Source: Roseiarcus sp963721905 (lineage in GTDB: Bacteria > Pseudomonadota > Alphaproteobacteria > Rhizobiales > Beijerinckiaceae). From it: a DNA stretch of 64,000 nucleotides. The notes under the pieces are model-generated. The model was not told the origin of the DNA. It saw only the letters and a list, made by a program, of their open reading frames with translations, and made no database searches. The stretch covers positions 124,001 to 188,000 of the forward strand of contig CAVRMF010000020.1 of the NCBI GenBank assembly GCA_963721905.1, read 5' to 3'. This document shows, piece by piece, positions 1 to 7,077 of this stretch. Position 1 is the first letter of the stretch. Each line of letters opens with the position of its first letter. The position numbers were made by a program, and so were the translations under genes.

Positions 1-1
1 T

Positions 2-151
2 GAGGCGAGCGACGTCGCCCGGCCGCTGTTCGACCGCCAAGGCTTCATTGCCCAAAAGCGCAACCTCGTGCGCAAAGGCGAGGAATGGCTCGCCAACACC
101 ACCATGACGAAAACGCTCGACGCCGAACCGGCGCCGCCGCCCCGACATTGA
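2..151 (+). CDS. GNAT family acetyltransferase, C-terminal end (partial)
   Basis: Only the last 49 codons lie in the window, and the 5' part is off the left edge. The visible peptide has the pattern A-S-x-x-A-R-P-L-F-x-R-x-G-F, typical of the final helix and strand of GNAT N-acetyltransferases, where the small side chain/acyl-CoA binding region ends and an N-x-x-M segment closes the fold. The stop is 7 bases before the cimA start, so the two may be co-transcribed. The substrate cannot be told from this fragment. Confidence 0.55.
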   Translation, partial: EASDVARPLFDRQGFIAQKRNLVRKGEEWLANTTMTKTLDAEPAPPPRH

Positions 152-158
152 GAACCCC

Positions 159-1757
159 ATGGCCAAAGAACGCCTCTATCTTTTCGACACCACCCTACGC
201 GACGGCGCGCTGACGACGGGCGTCGACTTCTCGCTCGACGACAAGCGCCACGTCGCCGCCATGCTCGATCGGCTCGGCGTCGACTACGTTGAGGGCGGCT
301 ATCCGGGCGCGAACCCGCTTGACACCGAATTCTTCAAGACGAAGCCGACGAAGCGCGCGCGCTTCTGCGCCTTCGGCATGACCAAACGCCCGGGACGGTC
401 GGTGGCCAACGATCCGGGCCTCGCGGGTCTGCTTGCTTCCGATTCCGACGCGATCGTCTTCGTCGCCAAGTCCTGGGACTATCATGTTCATGTCGCGCTC
501 GGCTGCACGCTCGACGAGAACCTCGAAGCGATAGCCGACAGCGTCAAGGCGGCCGTCGCGTCTGGCCGCGAGGCGATGGTCGACTGCGAGCATTTCTTCG
601 ACGGCTTCAGGGCCGACCCGAAATACGCGCTCGCCTGCGCTCAAGCCGCGATCGACGCCGGAGCGCGCTGGGCCGTGCTCTGCGACACCAACGGCGGCAC
701 GCTGCCCGACGAGGTCGAGCGGGTCGTCAGCGAGGTCGCGCAAGTCATTCCGCGCGAGCGGCTCGGGATCCACGCCCACAACGACACTGGCAACGCGGTC
801 GCCAATTCGCTCGTTGCCATCCGCGCCGGGGCGCGGCAGGTGCAGGGCACGCTGAACGGCCTAGGCGAGCGTTGCGGCAACGCCAATCTCGTGACGCTGA
901 TTCCGACGCTGGCGCTCAAGCCCGAGCTCGCTGAGCGCTTCGAGACCGGCGTCACCCCGGAGGCGCTGCGGCAGATCACCCATATCTCGCGCGCCTTTGA
1001 CGAACTCCTCAACCGCGCGCCCAACCGCTACTCGCCCTATGTCGGGGCCTCCGCCTTCGCCACCAAGGCCGGCATTCACGCCTCGGCGCTGGCGAAGGAT
1101 CCGCGCACCTACGAGCACGTGGCGCCCGACACCGTCGGCAATGCGCGCGCGGTTCTCGTGTCCGATCAGGCGGGACGCTCGAATCTCGTCTCCGAGCTTG
1201 CCCGGCTCGGCGTCGAGGCCGAGTCCAACGATCCGCGCCTGCAGCGCCTCCTCGACACCGTCAAGGAGCGCGAGGCGCAAGGCTATGCCTATGAGGCCGC
1301 CGACGCCTCGTTCGAGCTGCTCGCGCGCGGCATGCTCGGCGGCGTACCGGAATTCTTCGCCGTCGAGAGCTTCCATGTCGGCGTCGAACGCAAGGTGGTC
1401 GCGCCCGGCGTGACCTATTCGGCCTCGCAAGCCGTGGTCAAAATCCGGATCGGCGAGGAGCGGCTGATCTCGGCGGCCGAAGGCAACGGCCCGGTCAACG
1501 CGCTTGATCTCGCGCTGCGCAAGGATCTCGGCGTCTATCAGAAGCATATCGAGGCTCTGGAGCTGCGCGACTATCGGGTGCGCGTGTTCCAGGGCGGCAC
1601 GGATGCGGTGACGCGCGTCCTGATCGAATTTGGCGACGGGAACGGCGACACCTGGTCGACGGTCGGGGTGTCGGGCAACATCATCGACGCGTCGTTCCAG
1701 GCGTTGGTCGACGCGATCACCTACCGGCTGGTCAAGCTCGGCGTGCCGGCGCAGTAG
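159..1757 (+). CDS. cimA: (R)-citramalate synthase
   Basis: Predicted to condense pyruvate with acetyl-CoA to (R)-citramalate, the entry to threonine-independent isoleucine synthesis, in the cytoplasm. The 532-residue protein starts with the HMGL/IPMS TIM barrel. D-T-T-L-R-D-G near residue 10 gives the metal-binding and catalytic positions, H-A-H-N-D near 207 the metal histidines, and G-L-G-E-R-x-G-N-A near 234 the active-site loop. A LeuA-type allosteric dimer domain follows from about residue 390. Length and the G-G-Y-P-G-A-N-P motif fit the CimA (TIGR00977) group better than LeuA. The start is an ATG directly after the GNAT gene. Isopropylmalate synthase is the alternative call. Confidence 0.88.
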   Translation: MAKERLYLFDTTLRDGALTTGVDFSLDDKRHVAAMLDRLGVDYVEGGYPGANPLDTEFFKTKPTKRARFCAFGMTKRPGRSVANDPGLAGLLASDSDAIVFVAKSWDYHVHVALGCTLDENLEAIADSVKAAVASGREAMVDCEHFFDGFRADPKYALACAQAAIDAGARWAVLCDTNGGTLPDEVERVVSEVAQVIPRERLGIHAHNDTGNAVANSLVAIRAGARQVQGTLNGLGERCGNANLVTLIPTLALKPELAERFETGVTPEALRQITHISRAFDELLNRAPNRYSPYVGASAFATKAGIHASALAKDPRTYEHVAPDTVGNARAVLVSDQAGRSNLVSELARLGVEAESNDPRLQRLLDTVKEREAQGYAYEAADASFELLARGMLGGVPEFFAVESFHVGVERKVVAPGVTYSASQAVVKIRIGEERLISAAEGNGPVNALDLALRKDLGVYQKHIEALELRDYRVRVFQGGTDAVTRVLIEFGDGNGDTWSTVGVSGNIIDASFQALVDAITYRLVKLGVPAQ

Positions 1758-1774
1758 GCTCTGCCCGCCGCCAT

Positions 1775-1874
1775 TGTCATTCCCGACGGTCGCAATGCGA
1801 CCGATCGGGAAATCCAGAATGACGGCCACGGCGGCGACTTTGGATTCCCGGCCTTCGGTCCGCCGGGCATGACA
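1775..1874 (+). repeat. intergenic inverted-repeat element, copy 1
   Basis: A roughly 100-bp element runs from TGTCATTCCCGACGGTCGCA to GGGCATGACA. Its two ends are imperfect inverted repeats, so it can fold into a long hairpin. A second copy at 3268-3379 shares the left half almost base for base. Both copies lie just after a TAG stop codon followed by CTCTGCCC. It looks like a REP/MITE-type non-coding repeat. Confidence 0.7.
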
Positions 1875-1961
1875 AAACATTTTCGTCTCCGTCGGGAATA
1901 AACCGTCCCTCGCCCGAGTCTCTCCCTTGAACGGCGCTTATCGCCGATCGAGGAGAGACCC

Positions 1962-2888
1962 ATGATTGACGACCTGGCTGGCGGTCGCGACCGCCGCGAC
2001 ATTCTCAAATGCATGCTCTGGGCCGGGACCGGCGTGGTCTGGACGGTCGCGGGCGGCGTGCCGGCCTCGCGCCTGATCGGCTCGGCGAAGGCGGCGGACG
2101 CCAGCTTCTCTTTCGTCCAGATATCCGACAGCCACATCGGCTTTTCCAAGCCCGCCAATCCGGACGCCCGATTAACCCTCGACGCGGCGATCGACAAAGT
2201 TCTGGCGATGCCAGGCAAGCCTGCGTTCATGATCCATACCGGCGACGTCACCCACACCGCTGAGCCGCAACAGTTCGACGACGCGTTGCAGATGATCGGC
2301 CGGGCGAAGCTCGACGTCCACTACGCACCCGGCGAGCATGACATTCTCGACCCCGTCTCGCGGACCGCTTATCTCGAGCGCTTCGGCAAGGGCGCGACGG
2401 GCGGTGGCTGGTATTCGTTCGACCACGGCGGCGTTCATTTCGTGTCGCTCGTCAACGTCGTTGACCTGAAGAAAAACGGCCTCGGCTCGCTGGGGGCGGA
2501 GCAGATCGCCTGGCTCGACGATGATCTGAGAGGCAAGTCCGCATCCACGCCGATCGTCCTCTTCGCCCATATTCCGCTCTGGATGATCGCGCCGGAATGG
2601 GGTTGGGGCACGGAGGATTCCGGCCAGGCGCTAGGGCTGCTCGAGCGCTTCGGGTCGGTCACCGTCCTTAACGGTCACATCCATCAGCTGATGCAGAAGG
2701 TCGAGGGCGCGGTCACCTTCCACACCGCCCGTTCGACGGCGTTCCCGCAACCTGCGCCGGGAACTGCGCCTGCGCCGGGCCCGAAGGTCGTCCCGGCGGG
2801 CGAACTGCGCAAATGGCTCGGCGTGCGGGAAGTCGCCTACGCCGTGACGCCGACCGAACTCGCCGTCACCGACACGGACCTCGCGTGA
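1962..2888 (+). CDS. metallophosphoesterase with twin-arginine-type leader
   Basis: A calcineurin-like phosphoesterase of 308 residues. The metal-binding motifs are in the usual order: D-S-H near residue 52, G-D-V near 92, G-E-H-D near 125 (the family usually has G-N-H-D), a histidine in F-A-H-I-P near 204, and N-G-H-I-H near 238. The N-terminus has R-R-D-I-L-K followed by a hydrophobic stretch and A-K-A-A-D, which looks like a Tat signal peptide, so the enzyme probably acts in the periplasm. It sits 9 bp before a cytochrome c gene, suggesting one transcript. The substrate is unknown. Confidence 0.8.
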   Translation: MIDDLAGGRDRRDILKCMLWAGTGVVWTVAGGVPASRLIGSAKAADASFSFVQISDSHIGFSKPANPDARLTLDAAIDKVLAMPGKPAFMIHTGDVTHTAEPQQFDDALQMIGRAKLDVHYAPGEHDILDPVSRTAYLERFGKGATGGGWYSFDHGGVHFVSLVNVVDLKKNGLGSLGAEQIAWLDDDLRGKSASTPIVLFAHIPLWMIAPEWGWGTEDSGQALGLLERFGSVTVLNGHIHQLMQKVEGAVTFHTARSTAFPQPAPGTAPAPGPKVVPAGELRKWLGVREVAYAVTPTELAVTDTDLA

Positions 2889-2897
2889 GACGCACAG

Positions 2898-3254
2898 ATG
2901 ATCAGGTTCTCCCTTGTCGTGCTGACGGCGAGCCTTGCCGCCGGCGCGGCTTCGGCCGGCGACCCGGAGCGCGGCGAACAACTCTATCAGGCCTGCACGG
3001 ACTGCCATTCGCTCGACAAGAACGATGTCGGCCCACGCCATCGCGGCGTCTACGGCCGCAAGGCCGGTTCGCTGCCCGACTATCCCTATTCGGACGCGCT
3101 CAAATCCTCCAATATCGTCTGGAACGAGGAGACGCTCGACAAGTGGCTGACCGATCCGCAGACCTTCGTTCCGGGCGTCAAGATGTTCTTCCATCTCGAG
3201 AGCGCTCAGGACCGGGCCGACGTCATCGCGTATTTAAGGGAGCGCGCGAAATAG
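2898..3254 (+). CDS. class I c-type cytochrome, periplasmic
   Basis: A 118-residue protein with a clear signal peptide (M-I-R-F-S-L then a hydrophobic core, cleavage near A-S-A-G). One haem-binding C-T-D-C-H follows at about residues 33-37. K-M-F-F around residue 95 offers the distal methionine, and the length and G-P-x-x-x-G-V-Y-G-R segment match small cytochrome c2/c552-like electron carriers. It lies directly downstream of the exported metallophosphoesterase and upstream of an ECF sigma operon. The redox partner is not evident. Confidence 0.85.
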   Translation: MIRFSLVVLTASLAAGAASAGDPERGEQLYQACTDCHSLDKNDVGPRHRGVYGRKAGSLPDYPYSDALKSSNIVWNEETLDKWLTDPQTFVPGVKMFFHLESAQDRADVIAYLRERAK

Positions 3255-3267
3255 GACTCTGCCCAGT

Positions 3268-3379
3268 TGTCATTCCCGACGGTCGCAAAGCGACCGATCG
3301 GGAATCCAGGCCGACGCCGCCCGCCGGCTCGCGAGATCTATGGATTCCCGATCGGACCTTTGGTCCGACGGGAATGACA
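3268..3379 (+). repeat. intergenic inverted-repeat element, copy 2
   Basis: The second copy of the element at 1775-1874. It begins with the same 20 bases, carries GATCGGACCTTTGGTCCGAC near the right end and closes with GGGAATGACA, the reverse complement of its own beginning. It ends only 20 bp before the sigma-factor start, so that gene's promoter must lie within or upstream of the repeat. Confidence 0.72.
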
Positions 3380-3399
3380 GCGGGACATGCGAAAGTCGT

Positions 3400-3942
3400 A
3401 TGACCGATCCCTTCGTCAGCTCCATCGCGCAGCGGCGCTTTCACGACATCGTGCCGCCGCTGCTCGCCGACGCCTATACTCTCGCCAAATGGATCTGCCG
3501 CAATGGCGCCGACGCGGAGGACATCGTGCAGGAGGCGGCGATCAGGGCGCTGAAGGCTCTGGAGACGACTGCAATCGAACGCCCAAAACCCTGGTTCCTC
3601 ACGATCGTGCGCAACGCCGCAATCTCATGGATGGCGAAAAACCGCCCGAAGGATCTGTCCTACGCCGGCGACGCGGCCGATCTCGACGCCATCGACCTGC
3701 GCCTCAGCGAAGCCGCGCCTGATCCGGAAGCAGCGCTGATCGCGTTCGAGGATGGCGAGCGCCTGCGCCGCGCGATCGCCGATCTGCCCTCGCCGCTCCT
3801 GGAGACGCTCATCATGCGCGACGTCAACGGCCTCTCCTATCGCGACATCGCCGAGGCTACGAGCGCGCCGATGGGCACCGTCATGTCGCGGCTTGCCCGT
3901 GCCCGCGCCTCGCTCGTGAAGACCCTGAAGGCCGAGCCATGA
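3400..3942 (+). CDS. ECF-type RNA polymerase sigma factor
   Basis: A 180-residue sigma-70 family factor of the extracytoplasmic-function type. Region 2 is around residues 25-90, with D-A-E-D-I-V-Q-E-A, and region 4 around 120-175, with L-S-Y-R-D-I-A-E-A and G-T-V-M-S-R-L-A-R-A-R, the helix-turn-helix that reads the -35 box. I chose the ATG at 3400 because the longer frame back to 3340 runs into the repeat element. Its stop overlaps the next gene by 4 bp (ATGA), the usual sigma/anti-sigma coupling. The regulon and signal are unknown. Confidence 0.88.
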   Translation: MTDPFVSSIAQRRFHDIVPPLLADAYTLAKWICRNGADAEDIVQEAAIRALKALETTAIERPKPWFLTIVRNAAISWMAKNRPKDLSYAGDAADLDAIDLRLSEAAPDPEAALIAFEDGERLRRAIADLPSPLLETLIMRDVNGLSYRDIAEATSAPMGTVMSRLARARASLVKTLKAEP

Positions 3943-4745
3943 ACGATCCCAGAAGCGACGACCGCATCCTGCGGCTCAACGCCGCCCTCGATGGCGAACT
4001 CGACGCCGCCAGTTCGCTCGAACTCGAACGCGAAATGCAGGCCAACCCCGCGCTCGCGGCAGAGTATCGCCGCCTCGAGGCGCTTCGCGGGTCGATGGCG
4101 CGCCTCGTTCCGCGCGAGCCGGCGCCCAAGACGCTCGCCGATCGGATCGCGGCGCTGGGCGCGCGCCCCGCTCGGGCCGCGCCGTCGCCGGTCCGGCTCC
4201 CCGTCTGGAGCGGCGCGCGCGTGCTCGCCCTTGCGGCCTCCGTGGCGGCGATCGGCTTCGCTGCCGGAGCCGGACTCACCGCGCTGCGGCAGAGCGCAAC
4301 GCCCGGCGTCGCCGAAGGCCTCGTGTCCGACTTCGCTCGCGCGGAAGTCGCGGGCCAGCCTTACGACGTCGCCTCCTCCGACCGCCACACCGTCAAGCCC
4401 TGGCTCGCCGGCCGCACCACCGTCAGCGCGGCAATCGTCGACCTTGCGCCCCAGGGCTTCCCGCTCGCCGGCGGTCGCGTCGCCATCGTCGACCGGATAC
4501 CCGCCCCGACGCTCGTCTACCGCCATAACGAGCATCTCGTCGCCGTCACCGAACTCCCGCCCGCAGCAATCGGCGCCCGCGCCAATGGAGCTGTCCAGAC
4601 GATCGACGGCTATCACGTCGCGCAATGGTCCGACGCCAACCTCGCTTATGTTGCCGTGTCCGACATGGACGAACAGACGCTCGCCGATTTTGTCGCGGCG
4701 TTCCGGCAGGCGCAGAACCCGGCCTCGGAAGCGCCGGCGAAGTGA
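3939..4745 (+). CDS. putative membrane anti-sigma factor
   Basis: A 268-residue protein translated in overlap with the upstream ECF sigma gene. An N-terminal cytoplasmic segment (L-N-A-A-L-D-G-E-L-D) resembles the start of anti-sigma domains. One membrane helix lies around residues 92-113 and a periplasmic domain follows. It lacks the H-x3-C-x2-C zinc motif of the ZAS class, so it belongs to the RskA/RsiW-like transmembrane regulators without zinc. Role by context: it holds the sigma factor at the membrane until a periplasmic signal arrives. Confidence 0.75.
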   Translation: MNDPRSDDRILRLNAALDGELDAASSLELEREMQANPALAAEYRRLEALRGSMARLVPREPAPKTLADRIAALGARPARAAPSPVRLPVWSGARVLALAASVAAIGFAAGAGLTALRQSATPGVAEGLVSDFARAEVAGQPYDVASSDRHTVKPWLAGRTTVSAAIVDLAPQGFPLAGGRVAIVDRIPAPTLVYRHNEHLVAVTELPPAAIGARANGAVQTIDGYHVAQWSDANLAYVAVSDMDEQTLADFVAAFRQAQNPASEAPAK

Positions 4746-4817
4746 CGCGGTACACTCTCGTAGCAACGGGGTAAGGATTCTCGGCGCAATCGTTTCTGAC
4801 CTCGCCATTTCGCGGGC

Positions 4818-5516
4818 CTAATGTTGCGGGACAAAAATAGTGTTACCGTTGATCGCGTCCCCCCTCCTATAACCGATCGGAATAAGGAATTCGTCCACAA
4901 CGTCTTGAGGAACGTTTTCCAGAATAATAATCGGCCGATCTTTTCGTATTCTATTGATGCCGCCCAGCAAAGCGTATTTTTCGTAGCCTTCCGTATCTAG
5001 TTGAATGATTCCAACATCAGCGACCGGTGGCAAAATTTCATCGATCGTGACAACGTCTACCGAGATTATGTCGCTCTGTATGCTCTTGTAATCTCCATTC
5101 CCTCTAAGGAGGTGTGAGGCGCCGCCGATGGCTCTCCCGTTCTCGAGCGTGCGCATGAGCGCGCTTTTCTTTGCTTCGCCGAGCCCGGCGCTATGCATAT
5201 CTACATTCGTCAATCCGTTGAGCAGAGCGGTCCACTGTGCGCAGGCGAAACTTTCGGGATTCGGTTCAAAGGCGAATGCCTTTCTTCCCGGCGCGAGGGC
5301 TGGCGCGAGACCGGGAAGGAAATCTCCAAAGAACATGCCCGCGTGAACGACGTCCCGATCCAGCGCATGGCGGCGCATGAATTCGATCGTCTCGCGCTCC
5401 CAAACGCGCCCCCGCAAGATTTCCTGCGACGCAGGACGATGCTGACTGGATTTCGGCACGCAATAACGCCCGAAGGCGTTTTCGCACAATGTGCACTCAA
5501 CGGACGTCAGCTTCAT
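4818..5516 (-). CDS. FkbM family methyltransferase
   Basis: A 232-residue SAM-dependent methyltransferase of the FkbM type. G-M-F-F-G-D-F near residue 60 is the altered motif I, F-E-P-N-P-E-S near 83 is the acidic SAM-ribose site, and I-I-Q-L-D-T-E-G-Y-E-K near 171 is the family signature (usually K-I-D-V-E-G). FkbM enzymes typically O-methylate sugars or polyketides. The DNA looks poorer in GC than its neighbours, the strand is opposite, and it sits just upstream of ssrA, a common target for foreign DNA, so lateral transfer is plausible. No glycan cluster accompanies it. Confidence 0.8.
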   Translation of the reverse strand: MKLTSVECTLCENAFGRYCVPKSSQHRPASQEILRGRVWERETIEFMRRHALDRDVVHAGMFFGDFLPGLAPALAPGRKAFAFEPNPESFACAQWTALLNGLTNVDMHSAGLGEAKKSALMRTLENGRAIGGASHLLRGNGDYKSIQSDIISVDVVTIDEILPPVADVGIIQLDTEGYEKYALLGGINRIRKDRPIIILENVPQDVVDEFLIPIGYRRGDAINGNTIFVPQH

Positions 5517-5560
5517 TCAGGCGGTCTCGCGCGACCTGGCGCAAGTTCGCAAAGGCTTGA

Positions 5561-5588
5561 TTGTCGATACATTGACCAAGTGTATAAC
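5561..5588 (+). promoter_or_regulatory. possible promoter of the tmRNA precursor
   Basis: TTGTCG at 5561-5566 and TATAAC at 5583-5588 are separated by 16 bp and lie about 50 bp upstream of the likely acceptor piece. The match to a housekeeping promoter is reasonable but not strong. Confidence 0.35.
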
Positions 5589-5639
5589 CCCGCGTCCCGC
5601 GGGCCTCTTCCCACACGGCCCCGCGCCCCTTATATCTAC

Positions 5640-5985
5640 CTCGCCGCCCCACAAGGACGGCTATAGCGATAAATCGGCATCGAAATAAGTCTTTCGGACC
5701 CGGGGGCGGTACCCGGCGCCTCCACCCAAACCCGCTCAAGAAGTGCGGGTTTCGGCGGGGGCGAAATAGGTTCGACGGGGGACCCAAAGGGTGATCTTTC
5801 GCTCGGCATGATACCGCCGTTATCGGGTCAAACCTATAGTTGCGAATGACAACTATGCTCCGGTGGCCCTCGCTGCGTAATGCAGCGCTGGTACTGGGAT
5901 TCAAGTCCTAAGGGTTTGCACCTTTAGGCGGGGTCAGGAGGCGCCTGGCAACAGAAGCCTCCACTTCACTCTTGACTCGCGCATT
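5640..5985 (+). ncRNA. ssrA: transfer-messenger RNA, circularly permuted two-piece form
   Basis: The acceptor piece comes first. A T-arm has stem CCGGG/CCCGG around 5699-5715 with the 3' acceptor strand CGCCTCC at 5717-5723. After a short intervening loop the coding piece begins with GGGGGCG (5757-5763), which pairs with that strand and is followed by AAATAGGTTCGACGGGG. The tag frame runs from the GCG resume codon at 5842 to TAA at 5878-5880 and encodes ANDNYAPVALAA. A hairpin CCTAAGGG/CCTTTAGG and a GGAGGC/GCCTCC pair follow, consistent with pseudoknots. The layout is the alphaproteobacterial type, with ends removed by processing. Outer boundaries are approximate. sspB is directly downstream. 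Confidence 0.9.
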
Positions 5986-6069
5986 GCGCCGCTGGTGGGC
6001 GGCTTAGCGATGATTGCAACGCTCCGGAGGCTCGGTTAGTTTTGATTCCCCGGCGGCGAGCACATTCCG

Positions 6070-6636
6070 ATGGCGACCGATCTGATCCGCTACGATCTCC
6101 TCGTCCAGGACGCGTTGCGCTCAGTGGTGCGCAAGGTCCTGTCCGATACGGCCCGCGTCGGCCTGATCGGCGAGCACCATTTCAACATCGCCTTCAAGAC
6201 CCAGGCGCGGGGCGTTATCGTGCCGGCGGCGGTCAAGAGCCGCTTTCCCGACGAGATGTCGATCATCCTGCAGCACGAGTTTTGGGATCTTGTCGTGACG
6301 CAGGACGCCTTCGAGGTGAATCTCAATTTCTCCCGCAAGCCGGAGCGGCTGACTGTGCCGTTCGACGCCATTACCGGTTTCACTGATCCCTCCGTGCCGT
6401 TCGGCTTCAAGCTCGAGCCGCGCCAGACCGAAGAGGCCGGGCATCCGGCGCCGGGCCGCGCGCCTTCGGCGGCGCGTCGCCCCGAGTCCGCACCCCCTCC
6501 TGCGCCGGCCAAGCCGTCGCCCGCCAAAGCCGCCGCGGAGCGCGCCGAGACGAAAGCCGCAGCGCCGGCAGAAAAGTCGCTCGAACCTGCGGCTCCCCCT
6601 AAGGTCGTCTCCATCGACGCCTTTCGCAAGAAATGA
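6070..6636 (+). CDS. sspB: SspB-type ClpXP adaptor protein
   Basis: A 188-residue alphaproteobacterial SspB. The folded domain spans about residues 1-120 (I-R-Y-D-L-L-V-Q-D-A-L-R, then H-F-N-I-A-F-K-T and V-P-F-D-A-I-T-G-F-x-D-P-S-V-x-F-G). A long Pro/Ala/Glu linker follows and the end is V-V-S-I-D-A-F-R-K-K, the short tail that docks on ClpX. SspB binds the ssrA tag and tethers tagged proteins to ClpXP. The gene lies about 85 bp after ssrA, which makes the tag and its reader. ATG start at 6070. Confidence 0.88.
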   Translation: MATDLIRYDLLVQDALRSVVRKVLSDTARVGLIGEHHFNIAFKTQARGVIVPAAVKSRFPDEMSIILQHEFWDLVVTQDAFEVNLNFSRKPERLTVPFDAITGFTDPSVPFGFKLEPRQTEEAGHPAPGRAPSAARRPESAPPPAPAKPSPAKAAAERAETKAAAPAEKSLEPAAPPKVVSIDAFRKK

Positions 6637-6648
6637 TGGGCCGGTCCC

Positions 6649-6837
6649 TTGGGCGACATCGTCAACCTGCGCCGCGCGCGCAAACGTCAGGACCAGCGGC
6701 GCGGCGACGCCAAGGCCGCAGAGAACCGAATCGTTTACGGCATGACGAAAGCCGAGCGGCGTTCGATCGAGGCCGAGCGGGAGAAGGCCGATCGCGACCT
6801 CGACACCCGCCGCATTGTCGGTCCCGATGACCGATAG
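6649..6837 (+). CDS. DUF4169 family small basic protein
   Basis: A 62-residue protein with a TTG start 12 bp after sspB. It begins G-D-I-V-N-L-R-R-A-R-K, the signature of DUF4169, followed by a highly charged helical region (K-A-A-E-N-R, R-R-S-I-E-A-E-R-E-K-A). No function is established for the family. It overlaps the next gene by 11 bp, so sspB, this gene and the ribbon-helix-helix gene probably form one operon. Confidence 0.75.
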   Translation: MGDIVNLRRARKRQDQRRGDAKAAENRIVYGMTKAERRSIEAEREKADRDLDTRRIVGPDDR

Positions 6838-7051
6838 AGCGAGCCCGCGCGTCGTCAAGCGCTCGCTCGTGATCGCCGGCCACCGCACCAGCGTTTCGCT
6901 CGAGGACGCCTTCTGGCGCCGCCTGTGTCGGATCGCGGCGGAGCGCGGACTTTCCGTCAACGCGCTGGCCGCGATTGTCGATGCTTCGCGAGGCACAGCC
7001 AATCTGTCCTCGGCTCTCAAAGTCTATGTGCTCGAGGCCTCGAGCACATAG
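6827..7051 (+). CDS. ribbon-helix-helix domain protein
   Basis: A 74-residue protein. V-V-K-R-S-L-V-I-A-G-H-R-T-S-V-S-L-E gives the beta strand, and D-A-F-W-R-R-L-C-R-I-A-A-E-R-G followed by S-V-N-A-L-A-A-I-V-D gives two helices of the RHH_4 type found in Hyphomicrobiales beside DUF4169. I prefer ATG 6827 to the longer frame from 6815 because it gives the usual M-T-D-x-x-x-P start. It is presumably DNA-binding; targets are unknown. Confidence 0.75.
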   Translation: MTDRASPRVVKRSLVIAGHRTSVSLEDAFWRRLCRIAAERGLSVNALAAIVDASRGTANLSSALKVYVLEASST

Positions 7052-7077
7052 CGCGTGAACCCTATGGCCGCGGGGGC

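Noticed and set aside
861..1880. 339-codon minus-strand frame over cimA
   Set aside because: Antisense of a well-supported gene; no ribosome site or domain.
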